This document shows, one piece after another, positions 1 through 9,292 of a stretch of 62,966 bases of DNA. The notes beneath the pieces were generated by a model that worked only from the letters and a program-made list of their open reading frames with translations, was not told the origin of the DNA and did not search any database. Numbering within the stretch: position 1 is the first letter of the stretch; the number at the start of each line of letters is the position of its first letter. Source of the stretch: JAHBNG01 sp039028975 (lineage in GTDB: Bacteria; Chloroflexota; Anaerolineae; Caldilineales; Caldilineaceae); assembly GCA_039028975.1 (NCBI GenBank), contig JBCCHB010000099.1, positions 1-62,966 on the forward strand, in the 5' to 3' direction. Position numbers and translations under genes: made by a program.

Positions 1-74
1 CTCATTTTGGGCTCCTTTTGGATTAAACTTTTATAGTTGACTACTTTAGTTTAACCCAATTTAGTCCAAGTTCT

Positions 75-1778
75 TCACTTTTTCACCATTGTTTGGCAAC
101 TCTCTTTCTTTATGCAATTATTTTCTGAATGGGGGTGAGACTCTGCTGCTACAAATCTCATGCTGTCAAGCCGTACATTGCGATCTTTCGCCAGCATTCG
201 TTGCAGCAAATTATTCAACAGAGGCGGTGTACCTGGTCTCAATTGGTCGATAGGAGGCACTCGCTTATTCATGATCCCTGTAATTAGGGCCGTAATGGTT
301 CGACCAACAAAGGGCGGCTGTCCTGCTAGCATCTCATAGAGCAACACCCCAAAAGACCAAATATCAGTGCGGGTATCAAGCGCTTCATCGTTTAGCAGTT
401 CGGGGCTGGCATAGGCTGGGCTGCCGAGGAGCGCACCAGATTGAGTTAAACGCACATCATCATGTATCAGACGGGCAATGCCAAAATCGGTCAATCGGGG
501 CGAACCGTCCTTGCCTAGCAATACATTGGCGGGCTTAATGTCTCGGTGGATAATGCCCACGTGGTGACTACGGCTGAGTGCATCAGCCACCTCTAGGCTA
601 ATCTTTAAGGCTTGTTTTAGCGGCAAAGAAGGTTCTTGATTTAGCAAATCGCGTAGAGAACCACCTGATACATACTCCATGACAATATTTTGCTGCCCCT
701 CGTACTCAAAAGTGGCTAGCATTTTGACAATATTCGGATGATCGAGTTCCCTTAGCACCTCGCTCTCACGCTTGAAGCGCTGCACAAACTCTGGATGCCC
801 TTGCACGACGTCAGGCTTCAGACGCTTAATCACGACGGGTGTCTCTGTTTCGGTATCACGCCCGAGATAAACTTCTCCATGTCCACCCGTCGCCAATAGG
901 TTATCGGTTAAATAGCGCCCGGTCGGTGATGTCGATAGCGAAACAGAAGAGGGCCGTTGCGTCTCTCTCGCAGCCGCGACTTCCTCTATCCTTGTGTCCG
1001 TATCTCTCTCTCTGCCGCTCTTCTGGCCATGGCTAGGATAACGCCGCGTGCGGATTGCCTCGTATAGCGCATTTGTCTCTGGCTCCGGTGGCACATCTAA
1101 CTCTTCATTTAGAATGCGTACACACTCTTCATATTGACGTACTGCTGCCGCCTGTTGGCTAGCCAATGCAAAGAGCCGCATCAACTCGCGATGTACCGGT
1201 TCATGCATTGGGTCAAGCGCTAGCCAGCGACGGGCGTAGACAATAGCCAAGTCAAATTCACCTTCATCCTGGTAGTGTTGGGCTAATGTCTCCAGTGTAA
1301 AGGCATATTTACGCCGCAAATCATCTGCTTCAAAGAACTGCCACTCATCAAATTCAGGACAGTCAGAGAGGGCGAAGCCTGCCAGAAAGTCACCCCGTAC
1401 CAATTCTACTGCCTGGACCAACTGCTCGATGGGGTCACCCTGCTCAGCCGCTTTCTTCTCAACAAGAGAGCGGAATTCCTCAATATCAATCCACAGGCCT
1501 GCATCCGAATGGAGTTCAACAACTTCGCGGGTACTCTCTACCCATTCATCACCAATCATCTTTTTTAGCAGATGCAGCTCGCGGCGCAGAGCCGTACGTG
1601 CAGCTTTCTGACTGGAGTCTGGCCAGAATAGGGAGGCCAGCGTATCTCGGCGATGGGGCTGCTGGGTGACAACCAAGTATGTCAAGAGAGCCATCATTTT
1701 GCGGCGAGGCATTTCAATCACATCACCATCTAGCTCAAGTTTGGGTGCACCAAATAGGAACAATCTGAGTTTGGACAT
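75..1778 (-). CDS. SARP/BTAD regulator fused to a Ser/Thr protein kinase
   Basis: A 567-residue protein. Residues 1-95 look like the winged-helix DNA-binding domain of SARP/AfsR-type activators, and residues 100-245 like the bacterial transcriptional activation domain (BTAD), with the family hallmark VRGDFLAGF near 127-135. After a polar linker (250-285), a Hanks-type kinase runs to about 545: glycine loop ATGGHGEVYLG, lysine in VVIKRL (318), catalytic HRDIKPAN (411-418), DFG (431-433) and the substrate-binding GSPAYASPELL. All key kinase residues are present, so it should be active. SARP proteins normally carry NB-ARC/TPR parts; a kinase tail joins phosphorylation signalling to a putative DNA-binding head. 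No membrane segment is visible, so it is probably cytoplasmic. It stands alone; targets are unknown. Confidence 0.88.
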   Translation of the reverse strand: MSKLRLFLFGAPKLELDGDVIEMPRRKMMALLTYLVVTQQPHRRDTLASLFWPDSSQKAARTALRRELHLLKKMIGDEWVESTREVVELHSDAGLWIDIEEFRSLVEKKAAEQGDPIEQLVQAVELVRGDFLAGFALSDCPEFDEWQFFEADDLRRKYAFTLETLAQHYQDEGEFDLAIVYARRWLALDPMHEPVHRELMRLFALASQQAAAVRQYEECVRILNEELDVPPEPETNALYEAIRTRRYPSHGQKSGRERDTDTRIEEVAAARETQRPSSVSLSTSPTGRYLTDNLLATGGHGEVYLGRDTETETPVVIKRLKPDVVQGHPEFVQRFKRESEVLRELDHPNIVKMLATFEYEGQQNIVMEYVSGGSLRDLLNQEPSLPLKQALKISLEVADALSRSHHVGIIHRDIKPANVLLGKDGSPRLTDFGIARLIHDDVRLTQSGALLGSPAYASPELLNDEALDTRTDIWSFGVLLYEMLAGQPPFVGRTITALITGIMNKRVPPIDQLRPGTPPLLNNLLQRMLAKDRNVRLDSMRFVAAESHPHSENNCIKKESCQTMVKK

Positions 1779-2075
1779 GCGGATATTCGTTTTTAATTAG
1801 GGAGGCTAGCGTTCAATGGCATGAACAGAAAAAGTATACAGAAGAGAGGACGATATCGCAATGGCCGCAAGGAGTTGTGCCCCAATTGTCATAAGGTATC
1901 TTTCTCCTTTTCTGGAGAGACGGAAGACGCCACCTTTTATCCTATTATTGGATAGAGCGATACTTCGTGAGCCTCACATACGAGTGCAACCTGTCTAGAA
2001 TTTAAAGGAAAAGCTGTCTTTGAATGGAAAAGAGCGGTGCGCCAGATAGCGATCCGTATTCAGCCTCCATCTATT

Positions 2076-3401
2076 TCAGCGCAGCGGTTTTCGCCCCACA
2101 GCCAAATGGTGAGGCCAAGAAAAGAAGAAGGTTCCCTCATCCGAGGCAGTCTGAATTGCTTCTTCCCACCTTGTGCGATCAGCAGGATCCATCTGGGCCA
2201 ACGTTCCGCCCAAGACAAAGCGTTCGATCACCCCGTACCCATCATAGAATGAAGCCAGATGTGGGCCAAAGCTAACGTTCTCTAGCGCAGAGTGCTGAAA
2301 ACGGCCATAGAGGCTTGCTGATGCACAGCTATCTCCTTCTGGTCGACGCGGCTGGTCTTCAAAGCGGGTTAGATCTTCTTTGGGTAACGGTATGTTAAGG
2401 GTATACTGCATATCCATAGCTCGAACAACGACACCAATCCAACCACCTGGTTTGACGACGCGAATCATTTCTGACAACATCTTATCTGCGTGGACTTCTT
2501 CCATGACTGTGGTGGAAAAGATAACGTCAAATTGATTATCAGGCAGCGGAAGCGCTTCGGCATTCCCTTGTTGAAAGGTAATCAGATTGCCTAAATTGGC
2601 TCGATCCACTAGTGACTGAGCTTCGCCAAGGAGGTAACTATTCAAATCCAGTCCGGTGAGTGGATTTTTTCCTGCGGTCTGTTCGGCCAGCCAACGCAAG
2701 ACCACCCCTGTCCCTGAGCCAATCTCTAATATAGAATCCCCAGCAGCCAGTTCAATTCGGTTAAAGAGGGCTTGCATCATACCTGTATACCCAGGTGATT
2801 GACCTCGCATCTCCAATCCAGGTAGCATGCCCAGTTCAGGACCACCAAGCACAATGACGCAACAGCGCTCAGCCAGCCAATCAATCAAGGGTTGCCAACC
2901 TGAAGGAGCCAGCCCCAAGGGCATCAGAAAAAGTGGCTGCCCTTCACCCACCATCTGATAGGTAATCCCCGCCACTTCCCCTGACGACTCTTGATCAGCT
3001 CCCCCATTGCGAATAGAAGCTACCTGTGGACTCGCGGCCATTCTCTGCATCAGCCTTTCGCCGATCTGTTGGCCGTGATCCTGAACCAGGTCTGCCCATA
3101 AGTGGCTCTGGTATCCGTCGAGAATCAGATGCTCTGCTTGGGGTAACCTCTTCATTGCTTCTGCCACCCAATCCCCAAACATCGGCAAATTGCTGGAGAA
3201 GACGGTTACGCGGGGTGCAATCCCAGTCAACTCACCCGGTGGAATAAAGGTTGGCGCAATTAGAGTCAAAGAGGCGGCCCGCTCCTTATGATGCTTAATA
3301 ACATCCTGCCAGTCTCCTGGCATACGACCTGCTATATGAACGGACTCAACTCCTAAATGGTCCATGAGTGCGAGAAGGCGCTCATCCATTCTTTTTTCCA
3401 T
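2076..3401 (-). CDS. class I SAM methyltransferase with alpha/beta-hydrolase-like N-terminal half
   Basis: The C-terminal half (about 205-400) is a UbiE/type-11 methyltransferase: motif I ILEIGSGTG (224-232), acidic loop LTGLDLNSY, GNAEALPLPDNQFDVIFS and the post-motif RVVKPGGW. The N-terminal 195 residues resemble alpha/beta-hydrolase pieces: VHIAGRMPGDWQ followed by SLTLIAPTF looks like a nucleophile elbow and the strand after it, but the expected Ser is missing; a second stretch near 145-190 (GEGQPLFLMPLGLAPSGW) resembles a hydrolase beginning. The front half is therefore probably a non-catalytic, substrate-holding or degenerate domain. AAGGTG lies just before the ATG. The substrate cannot be deduced, and a small-molecule O- or C-methyltransferase is as likely as any. 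Confidence 0.75.
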   Translation of the reverse strand: MEKRMDERLLALMDHLGVESVHIAGRMPGDWQDVIKHHKERAASLTLIAPTFIPPGELTGIAPRVTVFSSNLPMFGDWVAEAMKRLPQAEHLILDGYQSHLWADLVQDHGQQIGERLMQRMAASPQVASIRNGGADQESSGEVAGITYQMVGEGQPLFLMPLGLAPSGWQPLIDWLAERCCVIVLGGPELGMLPGLEMRGQSPGYTGMMQALFNRIELAAGDSILEIGSGTGVVLRWLAEQTAGKNPLTGLDLNSYLLGEAQSLVDRANLGNLITFQQGNAEALPLPDNQFDVIFSTTVMEEVHADKMLSEMIRVVKPGGWIGVVVRAMDMQYTLNIPLPKEDLTRFEDQPRRPEGDSCASASLYGRFQHSALENVSFGPHLASFYDGYGVIERFVLGGTLAQMDPADRTRWEEAIQTASDEGTFFFSWPHHLAVGRKPLR

Positions 3402-3458
3402 GTTAACACCTTAGTTAATTAACTGAGGCTTTCTGAGGAATAGTGGGGAGGAGTAACC

Positions 3459-3526
3459 GTAGCCCGTCCTTTTAGGGCGGGAACTCCGTTATACCGGGTG
3501 CCTCCCGCCCTAAAAGGACGGGCTAC
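3459..3526. repeat. perfect 24-nt inverted repeat (family C)
   Basis: Arms 3459-3482 and 3503-3526 are exact reverse complements and GC-rich, separated by 20 nt. A half copy lies at 38955-38989. It sits between two minus-strand genes and lacks a T-run on the minus strand, so it looks more like a mobile palindromic repeat than a standard terminator, although it could block transcription. Confidence 0.85.
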
Positions 3527-3561
3527 AACATTGCCGTGTATTAGTCTTACCCCACAAAAGC

Positions 3562-4431
3562 TCAGACAACCTTAATTGAATCGTCAATTGTACGTCGGAT
3601 GAACTCCCTGAACATTGTCGGTCCCCGGCCTAACAGAGCGCTTAGAATCGTTGGGTTTCCCCAAAAACCATATGCCTCGTAATACGCAAACATCTTGAGC
3701 AGCGTCTCAATGGCATAGGGACTCAATCCATTGCTGCTGGCCTGTTTTGTCCAGTCACTCTTTTTGACTTGCCGGATTGTGACAGAACGGCGTAGCTCTT
3801 CACTCAGTATGGTGGCTATGTCATTTTGGGTTAAAACTTCCCGACCAGCCAGTTCATAGGTAGCTCCCCCGTGGCCCTCTTCCGTCAGAATCCAAGCGGC
3901 GGCCTGCGCCACATCCTGGAGATCCACCATGCCTAATCTTGTAGAAGGCGCATAGGGAATCTCATAGATTCCTTGTTGCTGAATCGTGCTCCAGCTGGCC
4001 AACACGTTCTGCATGTACGCAGCGGGCTGAAGGATTGTGTAATCCAACCCACTTTTAAAGAGAAGCTCCTCCATACGTAACTTTAACCAATGATGGGGCA
4101 TCTCCTCAGTTTGGGGGTGGAGCACAGAGTGATAAACAATACGTGAAACCCCTGTTTCTGTGGCGGCACTGATCAGCTTTTGACCGATGAGCAACTCTTC
4201 TGGATGCATGTTGGGGCAGATGTGGTAAATCGTCTCGATGCCTTGACAAGCCGCAACCAGATCATCCCGGTTCCATAAGTCGCCGACCATGACGCTCGTT
4301 GCACCTAACGTCTTAAGTAGTTCCACCTGATTTTTACTACGCGCAAAACTCCGCACATCGGCATGACGCGCCACAAGGGCCTTTGTAACGGCTTGGCCCG
4401 TCTTTCCACTAGCTCCAGTAACCAGAATCAT
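3562..4431 (-). CDS. NmrA-like NAD(P)-binding oxidoreductase/regulator
   Basis: A 289-residue Rossmann protein. The N-terminal VTGASGKTGQAV is the glycine-rich dinucleotide-binding loop of atypical short-chain dehydrogenases; GDLWNRDDLVAACQGIETIYH and ILQPAAYMQN match the NmrA-like/SDR_a5 family. There is no clear YxxxK catalytic pair, as usual in NmrA relatives, which act as NAD(P)H sensors or quinone/isoflavone-type reductases. Its ATG overlaps the stop of tex by four bases, so the two genes are translationally coupled, although no functional link is evident. The substrate is not predictable. Confidence 0.82.
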   Translation of the reverse strand: MILVTGASGKTGQAVTKALVARHADVRSFARSKNQVELLKTLGATSVMVGDLWNRDDLVAACQGIETIYHICPNMHPEELLIGQKLISAATETGVSRIVYHSVLHPQTEEMPHHWLKLRMEELLFKSGLDYTILQPAAYMQNVLASWSTIQQQGIYEIPYAPSTRLGMVDLQDVAQAAAWILTEEGHGGATYELAGREVLTQNDIATILSEELRRSVTIRQVKKSDWTKQASSNGLSPYAIETLLKMFAYYEAYGFWGNPTILSALLGRGPTMFREFIRRTIDDSIKVV

Positions 4432-6596
4432 GCTCCGTCAACCCAACCCAAACCAATTCGACCGCGTTCTGCTTCTACATTGAGAATCTCTACCGTAAGA
4501 ATATCACCCACGCTGAGAATAGTGCCAAAGGGGATCTGACTACGATGAAGTAAACCATCTTGCTTTACACCAATATCAATAAACGCCCCAAAGTCCACCA
4601 CATTACGGACAGTACCATCCAGCTGAAGACCAGGCATCAAGTCGTCCATGCTAAGCACGTCGCTACGTAAAATCGGTGGGGGTAGATCTTCCCGGGGATC
4701 TCGACCCGGGCGCACCAATTGTGCCAAGATATCCTTTAGGGTTGGTTCACCTGTGCCAACGTCATCAGCTAGTTCGGCCAAAGAGTGGGTGGATTGGAGT
4801 TTATCCAAAGGTTCTTTGCGTTCTTCGGGTTTGGAATCAACTTTTAGCTTGGCTTTCTTAAGAACTTCCTTGGCCACCTTGTAACTTTCAGGATGGATCG
4901 CGCTGGCATCCAAAGGATCGCTGCCATTGCGAATCCGTAGAAAACCGGCGGATTGTTCAAAAGCTTTTGGTCCCAAGCCTGATACGTCTTTGAGTGCCCG
5001 TCGATTGGCAAATAGCCCTTTCTCATCACGATGGGCCACAATGCGCTCGGCTAATTTGGGTCCGATGCCAGCTACATGGGTCAACAAGGCTGGGGAGGCG
5101 GTATTGACGTCCACCCCAACTTGGTTGACCACGCTTTCCACTACGCCATCTAAAGATTGAGCTAGAGCATTCTGATCCACGTCATGCTGATAAAGACCGA
5201 CACCAATAGACTTGGGGTCAATCTTTACCAGTTCGGCCAAGGGATCCAGCACCCGCCGGGCCAGGGAAATACCGCTCCTCATACTTACATCCAATTCGGG
5301 GAATTCGGCCCTTGCTTGAGGGCTGGCACTGTAGACGCTGGCCCCAGCTTCGTTAACCATGAGGTAATGAAGAGCGTCTTGTCGAGAACGGATTAGATCG
5401 GCCACAAGCTGTTCTGTCTCTCGCGAAGCGGTGCCATTGCCAATCGCAATCAAGGTCACTTGGTGGCGATCAATCAACTGAGTTAGTTGGGCCGAGGCTT
5501 CTCGCATCTTCTTCTGGGGCGGATGAGGATAGATGGTGCCTGTGTCGAGCAGTTTACCCGTCGAGTCGGTGACAGCTACTTTACAACCGGTGCGGTAGCC
5601 AGGATCAATGGCCATGATCGTCTGCTTACTCAGAGGGGGCTGACTGAGAAGCCCCCGCAGGTTGGAGGCAAAGACACGAATGGCATGATTCTCAGCCAAC
5701 TCGGTCAACGTGCGGCGCACATCCCGCTCAATGGCAGGCAGCAGCAGCCGCTTGGCGGCATCTTCAATGGCCAACTCCATGTGGGGAGCAAAGTTAGAGC
5801 CGCGATGGCTACGAAAGTTTGCCTCAATCGCTCCACGCCAATCTCGTTCTGGCACGTCCACACCTACTCGTAGAATCTTCAATGCCTCTCCCCGATTGAT
5901 GGCCAAAACCTGATGGGGCCGAATCCGATCAACCTTAAAATCAAATTCGTAATAGAGTTCAAAGACATTCTTTTCATCTTCTGCATCATCGATCTTCTGG
6001 GCCTGAAACTGTCCCCATTTTAGTGCCTTCTCTCGGGTCATACGGCGCACTTCGGGATTGTCACTGACTGTTTCGGCCACAATATCTCGCGCGCCAGCCA
6101 ACGCATCATCGGGGGTCGGCACCTCATCGTTCAGGAAAGCAGCAGCAAACTGCTCAGGTGTTTCAGTTCCGCGGACCTGAAAGAGGATTTGATCAGCAAG
6201 AGGCTGCAGACCCCGATCTCGTGCCATACTTGCCCGGGTACGGCGTTTAGGCTTATAGGGCTGGTAGAGATCTTCAAGCTCTGTTTTGGTCTCAGCAGCC
6301 ATCAACGAAGCCTGAAGTTCTGCTGTCATCTTGCCCTGCTCTTCAACGGAAGCTAGAATAGAATCTCGCCGGTCATCTAGGGACCGTAAAGATTCCAGAA
6401 GGGCAATCAACGCCCGCAATTGTTCCTCATCCAGTCCCCCTGTTGCTTCCTTACGATAACGAGCAATAAAGGGTAGGGTATTGCCCTCATCTAACAGCTC
6501 TACTGTGGCCGCCACTTGGTGTTGAGAGACCGGTTGCTGGGAGGTGGATAATTCTTTAGCGATCTTTTGAATATGGATTTGGGTTCGTTCGTTCAT
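4428..6596 (-). CDS. tex: Tex-family RNA-binding transcription accessory protein
   Basis: A 722-residue protein with the complete Tex architecture. The Tex-type helical N-terminus includes PFIARYRKEATGGLDEEQLR and DLYQPYKPKRRTRASMARDRGL. A YqgF/RuvC-like core begins at MAIDPGYRTGCKVAV. A tandem helix-hairpin-helix part contains LTHVAGIGPKLAERIVAHR and ALKDVSGLGPKAFEQ. A C-terminal S1 RNA-binding domain carries GTVRNVVDFGAFIDIGVKQDG. Length is normal for the family. Tex binds nucleic acid and influences transcription and RNA turnover in the cytoplasm. It is first in a two-gene unit with the NmrA-like gene. No good ribosome-binding site is visible before the ATG. Confidence 0.97.
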   Translation of the reverse strand: MNERTQIHIQKIAKELSTSQQPVSQHQVAATVELLDEGNTLPFIARYRKEATGGLDEEQLRALIALLESLRSLDDRRDSILASVEEQGKMTAELQASLMAAETKTELEDLYQPYKPKRRTRASMARDRGLQPLADQILFQVRGTETPEQFAAAFLNDEVPTPDDALAGARDIVAETVSDNPEVRRMTREKALKWGQFQAQKIDDAEDEKNVFELYYEFDFKVDRIRPHQVLAINRGEALKILRVGVDVPERDWRGAIEANFRSHRGSNFAPHMELAIEDAAKRLLLPAIERDVRRTLTELAENHAIRVFASNLRGLLSQPPLSKQTIMAIDPGYRTGCKVAVTDSTGKLLDTGTIYPHPPQKKMREASAQLTQLIDRHQVTLIAIGNGTASRETEQLVADLIRSRQDALHYLMVNEAGASVYSASPQARAEFPELDVSMRSGISLARRVLDPLAELVKIDPKSIGVGLYQHDVDQNALAQSLDGVVESVVNQVGVDVNTASPALLTHVAGIGPKLAERIVAHRDEKGLFANRRALKDVSGLGPKAFEQSAGFLRIRNGSDPLDASAIHPESYKVAKEVLKKAKLKVDSKPEERKEPLDKLQSTHSLAELADDVGTGEPTLKDILAQLVRPGRDPREDLPPPILRSDVLSMDDLMPGLQLDGTVRNVVDFGAFIDIGVKQDGLLHRSQIPFGTILSVGDILTVEILNVEAERGRIGLGWVDGA

Positions 6597-6705
6597 AATG
6601 TTGATGTTAAGGAAAAAGCCGTAAATAACTTGCGCGTCTCATTCGGGTGTGCTCCTGTCAAATGACCAAATTATTTCATTCTCGTTCCTAAATATTCCGC
6701 AAGAG

Positions 6706-7650
6706 CTATGCAGTCATCAAATAGGAAATCACATGAAAAAAGACTGGGGCACTATAAATCACCGTATCAATGCGGTTCATTACGCCACCGTGGCCGGGAG
6801 TCATGGTCCCCCGATCTTTGAGACGCAGGTCCGTTTTGATTCCGGTCATGGTCAAATAACCGATAAAGCTTGCAATTGCGACGGCTGCCCCAATAATCAG
6901 TGCCTGCCACCAATTAAGAGGCGTAAGATAAGGTGCAGCAAGGAAGGCGAGCAGCATGGTTACACAGACACTTCCTATTAGGCTTGCCCAATTTCGTGTC
7001 GTTGTGATCTTAAGCTGTAGTTTGGGATTGTCGATAATTTTGCCAAAGGCATACTGGATGACGTGGCTCATCTGTGCAAGCACTACAAGAAACAAGAAGA
7101 GTCCCATTCCTCCAACCTCGGAAACATAGGGGGGATGCAATAAGAGTAGATAAGCAAGATGGCCCATACAATAGATCATAGTTACCGTCCCCCAGCTAAG
7201 GGTGGCAATGGCCTGTAAAAAGCCATCCGTATCGCTGATGACAACCATACAGAAGGGAATAAAAACGAAGAGATAGGCTGGAACAAAAGCAATGAAGGCT
7301 GGGTACCAATCCATAGCAATAAAAAAGTACTGTACCGGAATCGCAAGGTAAATCCAAAAAAGCACTCGGCGATCAGCACGGCGGGTAGGGGTAATGGAAA
7401 GAAATTCCTTGAGTCCCAAAAATGAGAGAAACGCAACATAAATGATCAATAGGCGAGTGCTGGTGATCATCGACAGAATAAAAATCATCAAAAAGAGACC
7501 CATATAGCGTACTCGCTGACCTACGTTATCAGCATGAGCACCAGGCCGATTAAAGAACAGATATGCGTAGATACCAGCAGCTAAGAGTAAAATAAGGGCA
7601 ACGACAAACGTTGCGCGAATCAAATTGGGATGAATCGTAAAATCAACCAA
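6706..7650 (-). CDS. CdsA/YnbB-like phosphatidate cytidylyltransferase homologue, possibly degenerate
   Basis: A 314-residue polytopic membrane protein with about eight hydrophobic segments. The C-terminal KDRGTMTPGHGGVMNRID is recognisably the CDP-diglyceride synthase signature (family form K-D-x-G-x3-PGHGG-x2-DR-x-D). Two acidic positions that serve as metal ligands in CdsA appear changed: the Asp of the DR pair is Asn here, and the Asp 27 residues upstream is Tyr. The QYAFGK stretch matches the YnbB-like branch, where QY replaces the AY of classical CdsA. The protein may use another chemistry or be inactive. The start is a TTG with a GGAA upstream. It stands alone between tex and an amidohydrolase on the opposite strand. 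Confidence 0.75.
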   Translation of the reverse strand: MVDFTIHPNLIRATFVVALILLLAAGIYAYLFFNRPGAHADNVGQRVRYMGLFLMIFILSMITSTRLLIIYVAFLSFLGLKEFLSITPTRRADRRVLFWIYLAIPVQYFFIAMDWYPAFIAFVPAYLFVFIPFCMVVISDTDGFLQAIATLSWGTVTMIYCMGHLAYLLLLHPPYVSEVGGMGLFLFLVVLAQMSHVIQYAFGKIIDNPKLQLKITTTRNWASLIGSVCVTMLLAFLAAPYLTPLNWWQALIIGAAVAIASFIGYLTMTGIKTDLRLKDRGTMTPGHGGVMNRIDTVIYSAPVFFHVISYLMTA

Positions 7651-8012
7651 CAGGGTTCCAATCGGTAGTTTGGGCCATTTCGAGAATAGTTTGGGTCATT
7701 TCGGCAATAGTTCAGTGTAAAGAAATGTATGTTTTCAAGGTAGCCAGACTAATAGTCTACCAGATAAGAGTCGATCACCAAAGGCTCATTCATAATAGAT
7801 AAGTGGATTGAGGAGCAATAAATGGCGATGGACAAGGATCTTGAAATCTGCTATAGTGCAATGAATGAAATAGGATGGATTGGGTCTATCATCCATCAAT
7901 CAATGATCCAAATCTTTAGGAAAGAGAATTAAATAACTTGGCCATTTGACTAGGCTATGCCCGAGCCAAACGCGCAATTTATTTGTAACTCATTCCATAA
8001 TGGGAGGACAGA
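7651..8012. other. divergent intergenic spacer, no convincing gene
   Basis: A 362-nt AT-rich spacer between divergent genes. An imperfect direct repeat of about 24 nt containing GTTTGGGYCATTTCG occurs twice at 7668-7712. A 36-codon frame at 7822-7932 has a GAGGAG-like site but no recognisable protein. The amidohydrolase ribosome site GGGAGG lies at about 8000-8005. Confidence 0.5.
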
Positions 8013-9119
8013 ATGGTAGCGGCAATTGCACAGATTACTCAGCCTATAGGCAAAAAGGCGAGCGGGTCGATCAAAGAAGCGGTCATTGACTGCGACATTC
8101 ATACTGCGCCTGCATCCAGCAAGACGCTTCTTAAGTACTTGCCTCAACGGTGGCGAAGGCACCATGAAACGATTGGCTCTCGGGGTCACGTCGGGTCCGC
8201 CTATCCTCGGGCCAATCCCAATGCTGCCCGCCATGATGCATGGCCTCCAAATGGGGGGCCTCCTGGTAGCGATTTGGCCTTCTTACAAATGCAATTATTA
8301 GATGGATGGAATATTGAGTACGGCATCATGAATCCGTTAATGGGTGCAGGTGGACAAACCAACCTTGAATATGGTGCGGCCCTTTCTCAGGCACTCAACG
8401 ATTGGCAGATTGAGGAGTGGGTAGAAAAAGAGCCAAGACTGCGCGCCTCAATTATTATTCCCTATGAGGATGCCGATCTTTCAGTAGCTGAGATCGAGCG
8501 CTGTGCCCAACATCCGGGCTTTGTACAGATATTACTCATCGTACGCACAAAAGAGCCGTTGGGACGTCGCAAATATCACAAAATATATGAAGTTGCCGAG
8601 CGTCACAATCTGCCCATTGGCATTCACTTTGGTGGTGCAGGTGGCGGCCCTATCACTGGAGCAGGTTGGCCTTCTCACTACTATGAGGATCATTGTGGTA
8701 TGCCCCAGGCCTTTCAAGCCCAGGTAGCCAGCTATGCCCTGGAAGGCGTTTTTGAGCGCTTCCCCGGGTTGAAGGTTGTCCTTATCGAAGGAGGCTTTGC
8801 CTGGATGCCACCCCTTTTATGGCGTTTGGATAAAACTTGGCAGAGATTAGGTGATGAGGTGCCAGAGCTTAAGCGCCCGCCGTCGGAGTATATCCGTGAG
8901 AATATTTGGATTAGCACCCAGCCTATGGAGGAGCCCAATCAGCGCCACCACTTTCATCAACTGCTAGAGCAGCTCAATATGAACGACAAGCTCCTCTTTG
9001 CCACGGACTACCCCCACTGGGACTTTGATTCACCGGACCGAGCCATTCCAGTCAAGCTCGATAAGGAGTTAGAACGTAATATTATGGCAGAAAACGCGCG
9101 GAACTTATATCGATTTTGA
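8013..9119 (+). CDS. amidohydrolase-2 family metal-dependent hydrolase
   Basis: A 368-residue TIM-barrel hydrolase. AVIDCDIHTAP holds the N-terminal metal site seen in amidohydrolase-2 proteins (DxDxH), GIHFGGAGG carries the barrel histidine, and LLFATDYPHWDFDSP the conserved C-terminal Asp with the typical TDYPHxD wording. Relatives act as decarboxylases or hydrolases on aromatic or lactone substrates; ACMSD-like non-oxidative decarboxylases are the closest general comparison. GGGAGG lies eight bases before the ATG. It stands alone, followed by a palindromic repeat, so context does not name a substrate. Confidence 0.85.
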   Translation: MVAAIAQITQPIGKKASGSIKEAVIDCDIHTAPASSKTLLKYLPQRWRRHHETIGSRGHVGSAYPRANPNAARHDAWPPNGGPPGSDLAFLQMQLLDGWNIEYGIMNPLMGAGGQTNLEYGAALSQALNDWQIEEWVEKEPRLRASIIIPYEDADLSVAEIERCAQHPGFVQILLIVRTKEPLGRRKYHKIYEVAERHNLPIGIHFGGAGGGPITGAGWPSHYYEDHCGMPQAFQAQVASYALEGVFERFPGLKVVLIEGGFAWMPPLLWRLDKTWQRLGDEVPELKRPPSEYIRENIWISTQPMEEPNQRHHFHQLLEQLNMNDKLLFATDYPHWDFDSPDRAIPVKLDKELERNIMAENARNLYRF

Positions 9120-9148
9120 GGTAGCTGAGACTTCGTTGAACAGTAATT

Positions 9149-9230
9149 TATACTCAGTGCCGTTTCAAAACCGTAGTTTGGTCTCTCTGGTAGAGTAAAG
9201 GGAAACCACGGTTTTGACACGACCACAGTT
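9149..9230. repeat. family A palindromic repeat, copy 1
   Basis: An imperfect palindrome of about 82 nt starting TATACTCAG and ending near GACCACAGTT, with the self-complementary centre AAAACCGTAGTTTGG / AAACCACGGTTTT. Related copies lie at 22502-22585, 39145-39227, 60868-60951 and, degenerate, 60359-60480. No coding capacity. Confidence 0.75.
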
Positions 9231-9292
9231 TAGCTGGTCGCTAGCCTGCATTTCGGTAATGATTTCCGCGATTTACCTCAGGAGATAAGAGA

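Noticed and set aside
5487..5873. 128-codon plus-strand frame inside tex
   Set aside because: Antisense shadow; composition is arginine/glycine-rich as expected for a mirror frame of a coding strand.
7822..7932. 36-codon frame behind a GAGGAG-like site in the 7651-8012 spacer
   Set aside because: It has a plausible start signal but no neighbour coupling, no hydrophobic segment and no similarity I can recognise; too short to support alone.
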